From the NCBI RefSeq assembly GCF_000166275.1, contig NZ_CM001023.1:1925001-1989000 (forward strand): 64,000 nucleotides of DNA, written 5' to 3'. A program made the position numbers and the translations under genes. Within the stretch, counting starts at the first letter, position 1. Each line of letters opens with the position of its first letter. The stretch is from Algoriphagus machipongonensis. GTDB taxonomy: Bacteria > Bacteroidota > Bacteroidia > Cytophagales > Cyclobacteriaceae. Shown in pieces: positions 1 to 8,775 of the stretch. The notes beneath the pieces were generated by a model. The model did no database searches. It saw nothing but the letters and a program-made list of their open reading frames with translations, and had not been told where the DNA came from.

Positions 1-1143
1 TGTGCATCTGTTGCCTTTTACCAACATCAGTTTATGACAAATTCTTCCATGGGTTTTGATTCTGATGGTTTGATATCAGTGAAAATGGGGAACCTGGCGA
101 AAGAAAAAGGAGATGTACTCAAACAAGAATTGAGCAATCTCCCTGGGGTAAGTTCAGTGAAGTTTACTAGTGATCGTCCTGGAATAGACTCAGGTTGGAA
201 TCCAACAGCAGATTACCCAGGGATCAAAGAAGGCGAAACTAAAAACATTAATGTTCAATATATCGATGCAGGGTATTTTGAAAGCTTGGGGATTCCTATG
301 GTTTCTGGTAGAGAATTCCTTGAAAATACTGCAGACGGTGGGATTTCTAAATTAATGCGTGACCGTTTTCCTGACCTGAATAATGTAGCGATGGTTGTAA
401 ATGAGGTAGCATTGGAGTGGATGAATGAAGATCAAAACTCAGTTCTAGGTGCTGATTTGAGGGTTTTTACGGAAGAAAATGGAGAGCTTTTCTCTAATTA
501 TAATGGCAATGTCGTCGGAGTGGTAAAGGATTACCATACACGTGATTTGAGATATGCTATTGCTCCAACCATCTATTTGCCGGTTAAAAATGCAGCCTTT
601 GATGGTAGTAATTATGTTTTGATCAAAGCCAATGAGGGAATAAACGCAGGTGTCCTAGAACAATTAAAAGCCACATGGCAAGAGGTGAACTCGGGTTTGC
701 CTTTCGATTTTAAGTTTTTAGATGAAGACATAGCGATGCAGTACGAGCAGCAAGCTAAGACCAGTTCGCTTTTAGGCTCTTTTGCTTTCTTGACATTGTT
801 AATCTCCTGTTTGGGACTTCTCGGCTTATCGATTTTCACTGCTGAATCCAGAAGAAAGGAAATTGGCATTCGACGGGTACTTGGAGCCTCAGCTGCTACT
901 ATTGTCAATAAACTAACATCCGAATTCCTGATTTTGGTTGGCTTTTCTTTATTGATTGCCTTGCCATTAGGGTATTACTTGATGCAGGAATGGCTTGATC
1001 AATTTGCCTTTAAAGTCCCTGTCTCCATATGGTTTTTCATAGTCTCAGCTGCTATATCCATTCTTCTGGCATATTCTACAGTTTCCATACAGTCTTTAAA
1101 AACAGCTTTTGCCAACCCAGTGGATTCTATTAAAAATGAGTGA
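1..1143 (+). CDS. FtsX/MacB-type ABC transporter permease, 5' end cut by window edge
   Basis: The frame is open to the first base of the window, so this is the C-terminal half of a permease of the roughly 800-residue size seen downstream; the ATG at 34 is internal. The visible part holds a periplasmic MacB_PCD-like domain and a C-terminal FtsX domain with three membrane segments. The hallmark cytoplasmic motif RRKEIGIRRVLGA follows the helix around position 830, and the protein ends in the family-typical NPVDSIKNE. In this family the permease couples an ATPase to mechanical movement of a periplasmic domain, rather than carrying substrate through a channel. The next paralogue starts 58 bases downstream in the same direction, so co-transcription is likely. 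Substrate unknown. Confidence 0.9.
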   Translation, partial: CASVAFYQHQFMTNSSMGFDSDGLISVKMGNLAKEKGDVLKQELSNLPGVSSVKFTSDRPGIDSGWNPTADYPGIKEGETKNINVQYIDAGYFESLGIPMVSGREFLENTADGGISKLMRDRFPDLNNVAMVVNEVALEWMNEDQNSVLGADLRVFTEENGELFSNYNGNVVGVVKDYHTRDLRYAIAPTIYLPVKNAAFDGSNYVLIKANEGINAGVLEQLKATWQEVNSGLPFDFKFLDEDIAMQYEQQAKTSSLLGSFAFLTLLISCLGLLGLSIFTAESRRKEIGIRRVLGASAATIVNKLTSEFLILVGFSLLIALPLGYYLMQEWLDQFAFKVPVSIWFFIVSAAISILLAYSTVSIQSLKTAFANPVDSIKNE

Positions 1144-1201
1144 AATCATTCGCTAAAGTCAACGAATAACCAAGCCGAAATTTGAATTAACTATTCCTGA
1201 T

Positions 1202-3646
1202 ATGTTAAAAAATTATTTTAAAATCGCCCTACGAAATTTATCAAAAAACAAACTCCATACTGGGATCAATTTGATTGGTCTATCTCTAGGTTTGGGTGTC
1301 AGTATTTTGATTTTCTTTTTCGTCCAATTCGAATTGAACTTTGATAAATTCCATTCCAATTCAGAGAATACTTTTAGGATAAAAAGGTTTGAGGTGTTTG
1401 AAGGGGAGTTAAGGAGCTCATTTTCTACACCTATTGTTTCCGCTCCAGTTTTTAAGGAGGAGTTTCCTCAAATACAAAAAATAACGCGATTTATAGGAGG
1501 GGTGGCTCAAGCTTATCTGGATGAAGAAAACACTCAAAGCCAGGAGTTTTTGACGGTTAGTCCTGACTTTTTGGAAATCTTTGATTTCAAATTATTGCAG
1601 GGAGACAAATCAAGTGTTCTCAACGATAAATATGGGATAGTAATCACGGAGGAAACGTCAAAAAGGTACTTTGGAGATTCGAATCCCATTGGTAAAAGCA
1701 TACGACTGCGTGTAGCTGAAACCTATGAAGAATATCAAGTTCAGGGAGTATTAGAAGATATCCCTACCAATTCCAGTATTCAGTTTGAAATGTTATTGAA
1801 TGATGAAAACTTGGACTTTTTGGTTGAAGAAAGAAGTAGAAATTCCTGGTACAATGTGTTTGGAGAAACCTATGTAACCTTAGCTAATGCCAGCCAAGAG
1901 CAGGATGTGGAGTCAGGAATGGAGGCTTTGATGAAGAAGGTTTTAGGAGAGGATTATGAGGAAGGAGAATATTATTTCACATTGGAACCTATAGCAGGAA
2001 TGCACCTTTCGGATGATCCTATCACAGGGATGGTAGAAACTACTCGTCCTAAATTACTTTGGATTTTATCTACAATAGCCATATTAATTCTGCTGATTGC
2101 CAGTATAAACTTTACTACGATGGCCATAGGTAGGGCTATGACTCGAGCAAAAGAAGTTGGGGTTAGAAAGACCATGGGAGCTGATTTTGGTCAGTTGGTT
2201 TTTCAATTTCTAACGGAAGCTTTTCTGACAACAATGGCCTCACTTGTGGTGGGCGTAATTTTGGCAGAAGTTTTATTACCTACATTCAATGAGCTTTTTG
2301 AGAAAAACCTGAATTTGGTTTATGGAATCAATCAGATTTTAATATTAATCGGATTAGTAATTTTTATTACACTTTTGGCGGGTGCTTACCCGGCATTTTT
2401 CCTTTCAGGTTTGAAACCTATCAAAGTATTGAAAGGAACCCTTTCAATTCATTTTGGTAAGCAAGGGCTTAGAAAAGGACTGGTAGCTTTTCAATTTTTC
2501 ATTTCTTTCCTTTTGGTGGCCTCTACATTAATTATGGTTCATCAGATGAATACGATTCGAAATTATGATTTGGGCTTTGATCAAAATATGGTGGTCATAG
2601 TAGATGTACCGGAAATTCCTTCCACCAGTTTTGTAAAGACTATTAATGATAGTTTCAAACAAGCGGAGTTATATAGACAATCGTTGAGTGCTAGATCGGA
2701 AGTGCAATCTGCAGGGATCACCATTGCTACCTATGGCGATGATGCATTTTGGGATGCTGGTTTTCCATTAGAGGAAGGAAAGCAATTTCAATTCAAAGTG
2801 AATTTCGTAGGAGGAGATTACGTCAAAACCTTAGGCTTTGACTTGGTGGAAGGACGTGATTTTAACCCAGACCAAGGAGCTGACAGCAGTGCTTTTGTCA
2901 TCAACGAAAAGTTTGCAGAAGCTATGGGCTGGGATGATCCTACCGCGGAAATGATGCCTAGTACTCGTTTCAATAGTCATGAAATTGTGGGGGTAGTAAA
3001 GGATTTTAATCACGCTTCCTTATACAGAGATATTGAACCGGTATTATTTGCCAAAAGTCCAGAGGCCGTATTCAGTGGGATTAATTCATTGAGTATAAAT
3101 TCGGCAACAAATCCTAAGGTGGTTGTAAAAGGTTCCGGGATGGATTTTGACTCATTTAGAGCTTTGTTGGAAAGCGAGTGGGAAAAGGTATTCCCTTCAG
3201 AGGCTTTCAGCTTCAGTTTCTTGGATGAGACGGTTGAGGCTCAATATAGAGCGGATGAAAGACTAGGTAAAATGGTCTTTTTTGCTGCAGGGATCGCGAT
3301 TCTAATTGCTGCAATGGGATTATTTGCTTTGGCGGCACTAAGTATTTCGGGTAGAACCAAAGAGATAGGAATACGAAAAGTCTTGGGGGCGTCTTCTTGG
3401 AGCATTTCCTGGATGTTTAATAAAGAATTCTTGGTAATCACAGTAATAGGAATTCTAATAGCATTGCCATTAAGCTTCTATGTCATGCAAAGTTGGATTG
3501 AGCAATTTGCTGTTAAAGAATGGCCTTCTTGGTTGAACTTCACTCTTTTGGCTATCTCAGGAATTGGTTTTACGCTGCTGATCGTCTCAGCTCAGTCCTA
3601 TTATGCTTCCCAGATGAATCCTGTTAAAACGTTGAAAGATGAATAA
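1202..3646 (+). CDS. FtsX/MacB-type ABC transporter permease (814 aa)
   Basis: Full-length double permease. The N-terminus MLKNYFKIALRNLSKNK is a cytoplasmic amphipathic stretch followed by a membrane helix at about residues 19-42, a periplasmic MacB_PCD domain to about 280, three helices with the motif RAKEVGVRKTMGA, a second helix and periplasmic domain, and a final FtsX domain with RTKEIGIRKVLGA. It ends NPVKTLKDE. This duplicated layout is normal for Bacteroidota permeases of this group. It has no ATP-binding site of its own and must pair with a separate ATPase; the only one in the window is at 16099-16782. It sits in a same-strand series of paralogues. Substrate unknown. Confidence 0.92.
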   Translation: MLKNYFKIALRNLSKNKLHTGINLIGLSLGLGVSILIFFFVQFELNFDKFHSNSENTFRIKRFEVFEGELRSSFSTPIVSAPVFKEEFPQIQKITRFIGGVAQAYLDEENTQSQEFLTVSPDFLEIFDFKLLQGDKSSVLNDKYGIVITEETSKRYFGDSNPIGKSIRLRVAETYEEYQVQGVLEDIPTNSSIQFEMLLNDENLDFLVEERSRNSWYNVFGETYVTLANASQEQDVESGMEALMKKVLGEDYEEGEYYFTLEPIAGMHLSDDPITGMVETTRPKLLWILSTIAILILLIASINFTTMAIGRAMTRAKEVGVRKTMGADFGQLVFQFLTEAFLTTMASLVVGVILAEVLLPTFNELFEKNLNLVYGINQILILIGLVIFITLLAGAYPAFFLSGLKPIKVLKGTLSIHFGKQGLRKGLVAFQFFISFLLVASTLIMVHQMNTIRNYDLGFDQNMVVIVDVPEIPSTSFVKTINDSFKQAELYRQSLSARSEVQSAGITIATYGDDAFWDAGFPLEEGKQFQFKVNFVGGDYVKTLGFDLVEGRDFNPDQGADSSAFVINEKFAEAMGWDDPTAEMMPSTRFNSHEIVGVVKDFNHASLYRDIEPVLFAKSPEAVFSGINSLSINSATNPKVVVKGSGMDFDSFRALLESEWEKVFPSEAFSFSFLDETVEAQYRADERLGKMVFFAAGIAILIAAMGLFALAALSISGRTKEIGIRKVLGASSWSISWMFNKEFLVITVIGILIALPLSFYVMQSWIEQFAVKEWPSWLNFTLLAISGIGFTLLIVSAQSYYASQMNPVKTLKDE

Positions 3647-3756
3647 TTAAAAAAAACCTGTAGTAGGTTCATGTCAAGCTGGAATGCGGAGGTAATAGAA
3701 GGGGATAAGCACTAGAAAATCATGAGTAAATAATTTAATTTTTAAATCATAGAAAG

Positions 3757-6168
3757 ATGCTAATAAACTATTTAAAGATTCTTTGGAGGCAGTTGTATGC
3801 TGATAAGACCAATTCTATTATCCACATAGGAGGATTGGCAATAGGAATTAGCACCGTGCTTGTGATTTTAATTTATGTTCGTTTTGAACAGAGTTTTGAT
3901 GCTGATTTAAAAAACGCCGACCAATTATACCGAATCAACTTAACTTCTTATGCAGAAGATGAATTGGTGGAAAAGGGAGCTCGAACATCCCCGGCGATGG
4001 GAGAAACATTTGCTAAGGAGGTAGCTTCAGTAGAAGATTTTAGCAGGGTAGTTATTTTAGGTGAGGTGATTGCTGGGCACGAAGAGCAATTTGTCAGAGA
4101 AGAAAAAATCTTAATTACCGATCAGCAGTATTTTGATTTTTTCGATACAGAGATTTTGGAAGGCGATCTTAATAAGATGGGGGAACCTCTTAAAGTGATG
4201 TTATCCCAAACTATACATGATAAGATTTTTGGGGAACAAAATGGAATCGGAAAAACCCTGGAGATCAATAGTACCAATTTTGACGGTACCGTTGATTTTG
4301 AGGTGGTAGGGGTATTTGATTCCCCAGCTGCCAACCGGCATTTAAGACCAGAAATATTGATTTCTTATGCCACTTTGCATCATTTTATAGGAAAGGGAAT
4401 AGATCAATCTTATGATTGGCTTAATCTCTATTCTTATTTGAAATTGGCGCCGGAGGCCTCTGTATCCGATACGGAAGATGCCATCAATGAAAGCTTTTTG
4501 AAACATTATGGAGAAAATCTAGAGTCCAGTAATTCAAAATGGGCTCTTGCACTTCAACCTATAAAAAGCATTCATACAACCCTAGATTATACAGGTGAAT
4601 TTGAAAAGGGAGTTGATGGGAAAAACTTGAATTACTTTCTGTGGATAGGTGTGTTTGTTTTGTTGATGGTTTATCTGAATTCAATCAATATCTCAAATGC
4701 AAAAGCCATGAGCAGAGCAAGGGAAATCGGAGTCAGAAAAGTATCCGGAGGAAATAAGTTTCAGCTCTTTTCTCAGTTTATGTTTGAAAGCCTGATAGTC
4801 AATTTATTTGCAACCATAATTGCTTCGGCTTTGATTTTTTCAGGAGGAAAATTGCTAAACAATCTATTGGATTTGGGTTTGCCTGAAGATGTTTTTGAGG
4901 CTAACATGATTTTAAATTATTTGATAGGTTTTTGGCTTTTAGGCACCTTTATTTCTGGGGTTTATCCAGCATTGATTCTTACCAGTTTCTCTCCTTCTGG
5001 TGCATTGAAAGGTACTTTGAAATTTAAATTGAAGTCTGCACTCGCAAGACCCTTATTAGTGAGCCAATTAGTCTTTTGTTTGGTGATCATTGCAGGAGTT
5101 TTGACTGTATACAAGCAGTTGGATTTTATGCGCGAACAGAAATTGGGATTAAACCTCGAAGATAAACTAGTCTTTCGTTCACCCATGTTGTTTATCGATG
5201 GCAGCGGCAACTATCAAGAGCAAATTCAAAATTCGATCGGTAATTTAAATTCGGTTAATTCCATTGCGGCAACAAACGAAATTCCAGGTAACGAAGTGTA
5301 TTGGAGGTCTGATGAGTTTCATGCAGAAGGAAAGGAGAAAAATGGAGCCATGTTTAATATGCTAAATGTTGGGGCTGGATATTTTGATGTTTTTGAAATT
5401 GAAATTCTAGCGGGAAAGAAATTTAATTTATCTCTCGAAACAGGTTCTGAAGCAATTATTAACAAAAAAGCTCTTTCAACTCTCGGCTTTTCAAGCCCCG
5501 AAGATGCGATAGGAAAAGCACTCGTAAATAGAAATTCTTCTGTTCCCATTACTGCCGTTGTCGATGATTATCGTCAGCAAGGTGTCAAAGTGGATGTGGA
5601 GCCTTTGGTCTTAAATTATTCATCAGGAGATTTAAAATACTATGTCGTGGATATCAACGGGTCAAATCCCACCCAGGCTCTAAGTGAAATTAAGAGTGTA
5701 TTTAATGAGAACTATAAAAGTTCTCCATTTGAATATTATTTCTTGGATGAGCATTTCGATAAGCAGTATAAAAGCGAGCAGCAGTTTGTTCAATTATTCG
5801 GTATGGCCTCTTTGGTTGCAATTATCATTGCAGTGATGGGAATCCTTGGGGTGACAAATCAATTGGTTTTACAGAAAAACAAAGAGCTGAGTATTCGGAA
5901 GATATTAGGTGCCACACCAGCACAACTATTAAATCTTATTTCAGGAGAATATTTCATTTGGCTTGGAGTCTGTTTTGCGGCAGGAATACCTCTCTCATAC
6001 TATATTTTATCAGGCTGGTTAGAAAACTTTCAGCTCCAGATCTCACTTGGCTTTTGGTTTTTTGTGCTACCGGCATTGACCATTTTCATGCTGTTTTTGA
6101 TGACGACTTGTTATCAAACTCTGAAACTGGTTTTTGTAAATCCTTCTGAAATTCTAAAAGATGAATAA
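3757..6168 (+). CDS. FtsX/MacB-type ABC transporter permease (803 aa)
   Basis: Same architecture as its neighbours: an N-terminal cytoplasmic stretch and helix, a periplasmic domain, a helix bundle with RAREIGVRKVSGG, a second periplasmic domain, and a C-terminal FtsX domain with KNKELSIRKILGA. It ends in NPSEILKDE. It is the most divergent member of the array: the start MLINYLKILWRQLYADK departs from the usual LKNYFKIAxRN, and the Gly-Gly after the first motif replaces Gly-Ala. The gene is 110 bases after the previous permease, a gap with only a short AACCT/AGGTT inverted repeat and no good terminator. Partner ATPase and substrate are unknown. Confidence 0.9.
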   Translation: MLINYLKILWRQLYADKTNSIIHIGGLAIGISTVLVILIYVRFEQSFDADLKNADQLYRINLTSYAEDELVEKGARTSPAMGETFAKEVASVEDFSRVVILGEVIAGHEEQFVREEKILITDQQYFDFFDTEILEGDLNKMGEPLKVMLSQTIHDKIFGEQNGIGKTLEINSTNFDGTVDFEVVGVFDSPAANRHLRPEILISYATLHHFIGKGIDQSYDWLNLYSYLKLAPEASVSDTEDAINESFLKHYGENLESSNSKWALALQPIKSIHTTLDYTGEFEKGVDGKNLNYFLWIGVFVLLMVYLNSINISNAKAMSRAREIGVRKVSGGNKFQLFSQFMFESLIVNLFATIIASALIFSGGKLLNNLLDLGLPEDVFEANMILNYLIGFWLLGTFISGVYPALILTSFSPSGALKGTLKFKLKSALARPLLVSQLVFCLVIIAGVLTVYKQLDFMREQKLGLNLEDKLVFRSPMLFIDGSGNYQEQIQNSIGNLNSVNSIAATNEIPGNEVYWRSDEFHAEGKEKNGAMFNMLNVGAGYFDVFEIEILAGKKFNLSLETGSEAIINKKALSTLGFSSPEDAIGKALVNRNSSVPITAVVDDYRQQGVKVDVEPLVLNYSSGDLKYYVVDINGSNPTQALSEIKSVFNENYKSSPFEYYFLDEHFDKQYKSEQQFVQLFGMASLVAIIIAVMGILGVTNQLVLQKNKELSIRKILGATPAQLLNLISGEYFIWLGVCFAAGIPLSYYILSGWLENFQLQISLGFWFFVLPALTIFMLFLMTTCYQTLKLVFVNPSEILKDE

Positions 6169-6232
6169 GTCGATGTTAGAAATTTGACTTGCTATGTAAA
6201 CAATAAATAATCCTTCAAGCTCCAACCTGCCA

Positions 6233-8641
6233 ATGCTTAAAAACTACTTTAAAATAGCCTTTAGAAACATCCTTCGGAATAAACTCCGTTCAGTGATTCA
6301 TGTATTGGGTTTATCTATTGGAATCTCAATCTGCTTCTTGATATTCAATGTTGTTTGGTTTGCAAATAGCTTTGATAATTTTCATACAGATGGGGATAGG
6401 ATTTTTAGGGTTACTACTACATCAATTTATAGAGGAAATGTTTATCCAAACCCCGGAGTGCCTTTTCCTTTAGGGGAGCAGATTGAGAATGAAGTGAATG
6501 GTATAGAAAACCGAACGCATATCTATACTCTAGGGGAAACATTGGTTGGAATTCCTTCAGCTAATAAAAACCTAGGTAGGCAAAGAGGTATTCTTTTGGC
6601 CTCTGAGGACTTTTTTAAACTGTTTCCGAGAGAATGGATTGCAGGCTCTGAAGATTTGGCTCTTTCTAAGCCTAATTCGGTGGTTCTTTCAGAAAAATCG
6701 GCAAACAGCTATTTCCCAGATCAAGCCCCAGATCAGATTTTAGGTCAGGAGGTTATTTATTTCAATCAAGATTCAATTCCAGCAGTGGTCACTGGAATTG
6801 TAAAAGCCTATGAAGAAAATTCAGATCTAGAATTTAGCAGCTTTGTTTCTTTGAGTTCTATTCAGACTATGAAGAACAAATCACGGTTCAATATAGATCG
6901 CTGGGATGCAATAACTTCAAGTTCTCAATTGTTTGTAAAGATTTCTGAAAATGTTGATCCTGAAGCCATTGAGAGTGAATTTCCAGAGATGATCGAGAAA
7001 TACATTGAATTGGATAATGGAGATTTACGATCGCATGCTTTACAACCTTTATCTGAAGTTCATTTTACAAGTGCGCTTGCCAATGAGACCGCAGATAGAT
7101 TATTGTTAAAAGGATTGATGATTTTAGGAGGTATAATTTTGATTTTGGCATGTCTGAATTTTGTCAATTTGGAAACAGCTCATGCGATTAATCGAGCAAA
7201 AGAAGTGGGGATCAGAAAGACTTTGGGAGGCAACCGGGCACAACTGACCAAGCAATTCTTATCAGAGACTTTCATCATAGTACTTATTGCCTGTATCATC
7301 GCATTTGCATTTGTTGAAATTCTGAAAACTTTAGCTTTAGGATATTTACCGGAAAATTTCTCAATTCAGTATTTTACTTGGGTAAACTTTGGCTTCTTAT
7401 CTCTGTTTGCAATTCTTCTTACTTTTATTGCCGGCATTTATCCTGCCTTGGTTTTGGGTAAATATGACCCTCAAAGAGCATTGAAAGGTGAGCGAGTAAG
7501 AATGGGAAGTTTTTCTTTTGGGGTCTTTTTACGGAAAAATCTTACGGTAATCCAGTTTACTTTTTCTATTGCCTTTGTAATTATGGTGTTTGTGCTAAAT
7601 AGCCAATTGCGCTACTTGAGCCAACAGGAAATGGGTTTTGATAAGGAGGCTGTTTTATACATTTCTACTCCCTTTCGAGATGAACTCAAGCGAACAGATA
7701 TTTTCAAGGAGCAAATCAAACAACAATCCTTTGTAAGTAATATTTCCATTAGTGATGATTTGGTTTCATCTAATAGCTATTCTACTTCAGAAGTGAAGTT
7801 GTTTGTTGATTCCACAGAGATGAATATGGAAGTTCAAAATAAATTAATTGATTCCTCTTTTGTTGCAGTAAACGGGTTAGAAATTATCGCAGGAAAAAAT
7901 ATTTCCAACCGGATCAATGAGGTTTTGGTCAATGAAGCTTTTGTGAAAAAGTATGGTTTTTCAAATCCCGAAGAAGTGATTGGAATGAATTTCTATTATG
8001 GAGACACCAGTAGGGTTATTCAAGGTGTGACGAATGATTTTCATGCGGTGAATCTAAGATCTGAAATCAAGCCATTACTAATGGTTTATGATCCTGAGTA
8101 TTCTTCGCTGGTTAATGTGAAACTTGAAAAAGGAGCAGATATCCGATTAGCAAAAGCAAAGATGGATCAAATTTTCAAAGAGTTATATCCATTAGAATCT
8201 TCAGAATTCCAGTTTTTGGATGAGGTAATTGCCCAATTTTATGAAGACGATCAAAAACTTAGAAATGTGATGGGGTTTGCCTCATTTTTGGCAATTCTAA
8301 TTTCATGTTTAGGGCTTTTTGGTTTATCGTCATTTACGATAGCGCAGCGAACAAAAGAGATCGGTATTAGGAAAGTACTGGGAGCTACAGTTTCTCAGGT
8401 GTTACTTTTAATAAGTAAAGAGTATGTGATACTTATTGGTTTTTCGTTTGCCTTTGCTTCAGCCATTGCATGGTACTTTGCCAGCAAGTTTCTAAATGAA
8501 TATGCTTTCAAAATAGAGATGCCATATGGACTTTTTGTCCTTTCAGGTATACTCATTCTTTCCATTTGTTTATTGATTGTGGGATTACATGCTCTCAATG
8601 CATCACAGACAAATCCAGCAAAAGTCCTAAAAGATGAATAG
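6233..8641 (+). CDS. FtsX/MacB-type ABC transporter permease (802 aa)
   Basis: Full-length double FtsX permease starting MLKNYFKIAFRNILRNK, with a first helix at about residues 20-43, motif RAKEVGIRKTLGG in the first helix bundle and RTKEIGIRKVLGA in the second, ending NPAKVLKDE. It is clearly closest to the next gene downstream: both share the LGLSIGI-ICFLIFNVV helix, the FPREW-AG segment, YDPQRALKGE after the first bundle, and SCLGLFGLSSFTIAQRTKE. That points to a duplication within the array. Conserved length and no internal stop suggest both copies are functional. Confidence 0.92.
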   Translation: MLKNYFKIAFRNILRNKLRSVIHVLGLSIGISICFLIFNVVWFANSFDNFHTDGDRIFRVTTTSIYRGNVYPNPGVPFPLGEQIENEVNGIENRTHIYTLGETLVGIPSANKNLGRQRGILLASEDFFKLFPREWIAGSEDLALSKPNSVVLSEKSANSYFPDQAPDQILGQEVIYFNQDSIPAVVTGIVKAYEENSDLEFSSFVSLSSIQTMKNKSRFNIDRWDAITSSSQLFVKISENVDPEAIESEFPEMIEKYIELDNGDLRSHALQPLSEVHFTSALANETADRLLLKGLMILGGIILILACLNFVNLETAHAINRAKEVGIRKTLGGNRAQLTKQFLSETFIIVLIACIIAFAFVEILKTLALGYLPENFSIQYFTWVNFGFLSLFAILLTFIAGIYPALVLGKYDPQRALKGERVRMGSFSFGVFLRKNLTVIQFTFSIAFVIMVFVLNSQLRYLSQQEMGFDKEAVLYISTPFRDELKRTDIFKEQIKQQSFVSNISISDDLVSSNSYSTSEVKLFVDSTEMNMEVQNKLIDSSFVAVNGLEIIAGKNISNRINEVLVNEAFVKKYGFSNPEEVIGMNFYYGDTSRVIQGVTNDFHAVNLRSEIKPLLMVYDPEYSSLVNVKLEKGADIRLAKAKMDQIFKELYPLESSEFQFLDEVIAQFYEDDQKLRNVMGFASFLAILISCLGLFGLSSFTIAQRTKEIGIRKVLGATVSQVLLLISKEYVILIGFSFAFASAIAWYFASKFLNEYAFKIEMPYGLFVLSGILILSICLLIVGLHALNASQTNPAKVLKDE

Positions 8642-8647
8642 AATAAA

Positions 8648-8678
8648 GTATCAAGTAACATGCACAAGGTATCAAGTA
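8648..8678. repeat. Direct repeat of gtatcaagta between permease genes
   Basis: The ten bases gtatcaagta occur at 8648-8657 and again at 8669-8678 in the spacer between two permease genes. Such short repeated words are common in Bacteroidota intergenic DNA. No function can be assigned. Confidence 0.5.
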
Positions 8679-8730
8679 TCGGGTGTCGAATACCAGAATC
8701 ACAGATTTCAGTAATTGAAATGATTTGAGT

Positions 8731-8766
8731 CAATTTTCAAATTTTTCAATTTTTCAATATTCAAAT
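8731..8766. repeat. AT-rich degenerate tandem caattttt repeat
   Basis: Four to five imperfect copies of a 7-9 base unit (caatttt, caaattttt, caattttt, caatatt) fill the stretch just before the permease start at 8776. Being in the leader, copy number could affect translation, but that is inference. Confidence 0.55.
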
Positions 8767-8775
8767 AAGAAAAAC

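Noticed and set aside
8395..8733. 112-residue ORF on the minus strand over the end of a permease gene
   Set aside because: Antisense to a clear FtsX C-terminus, with no recognisable domain, start context or conserved motif; treated as a shadow.
8725..8775. TTG-initiated extension of the fifth permease
   Set aside because: It translates an AT-rich tandem repeat; ATG 8776 matches the family start.
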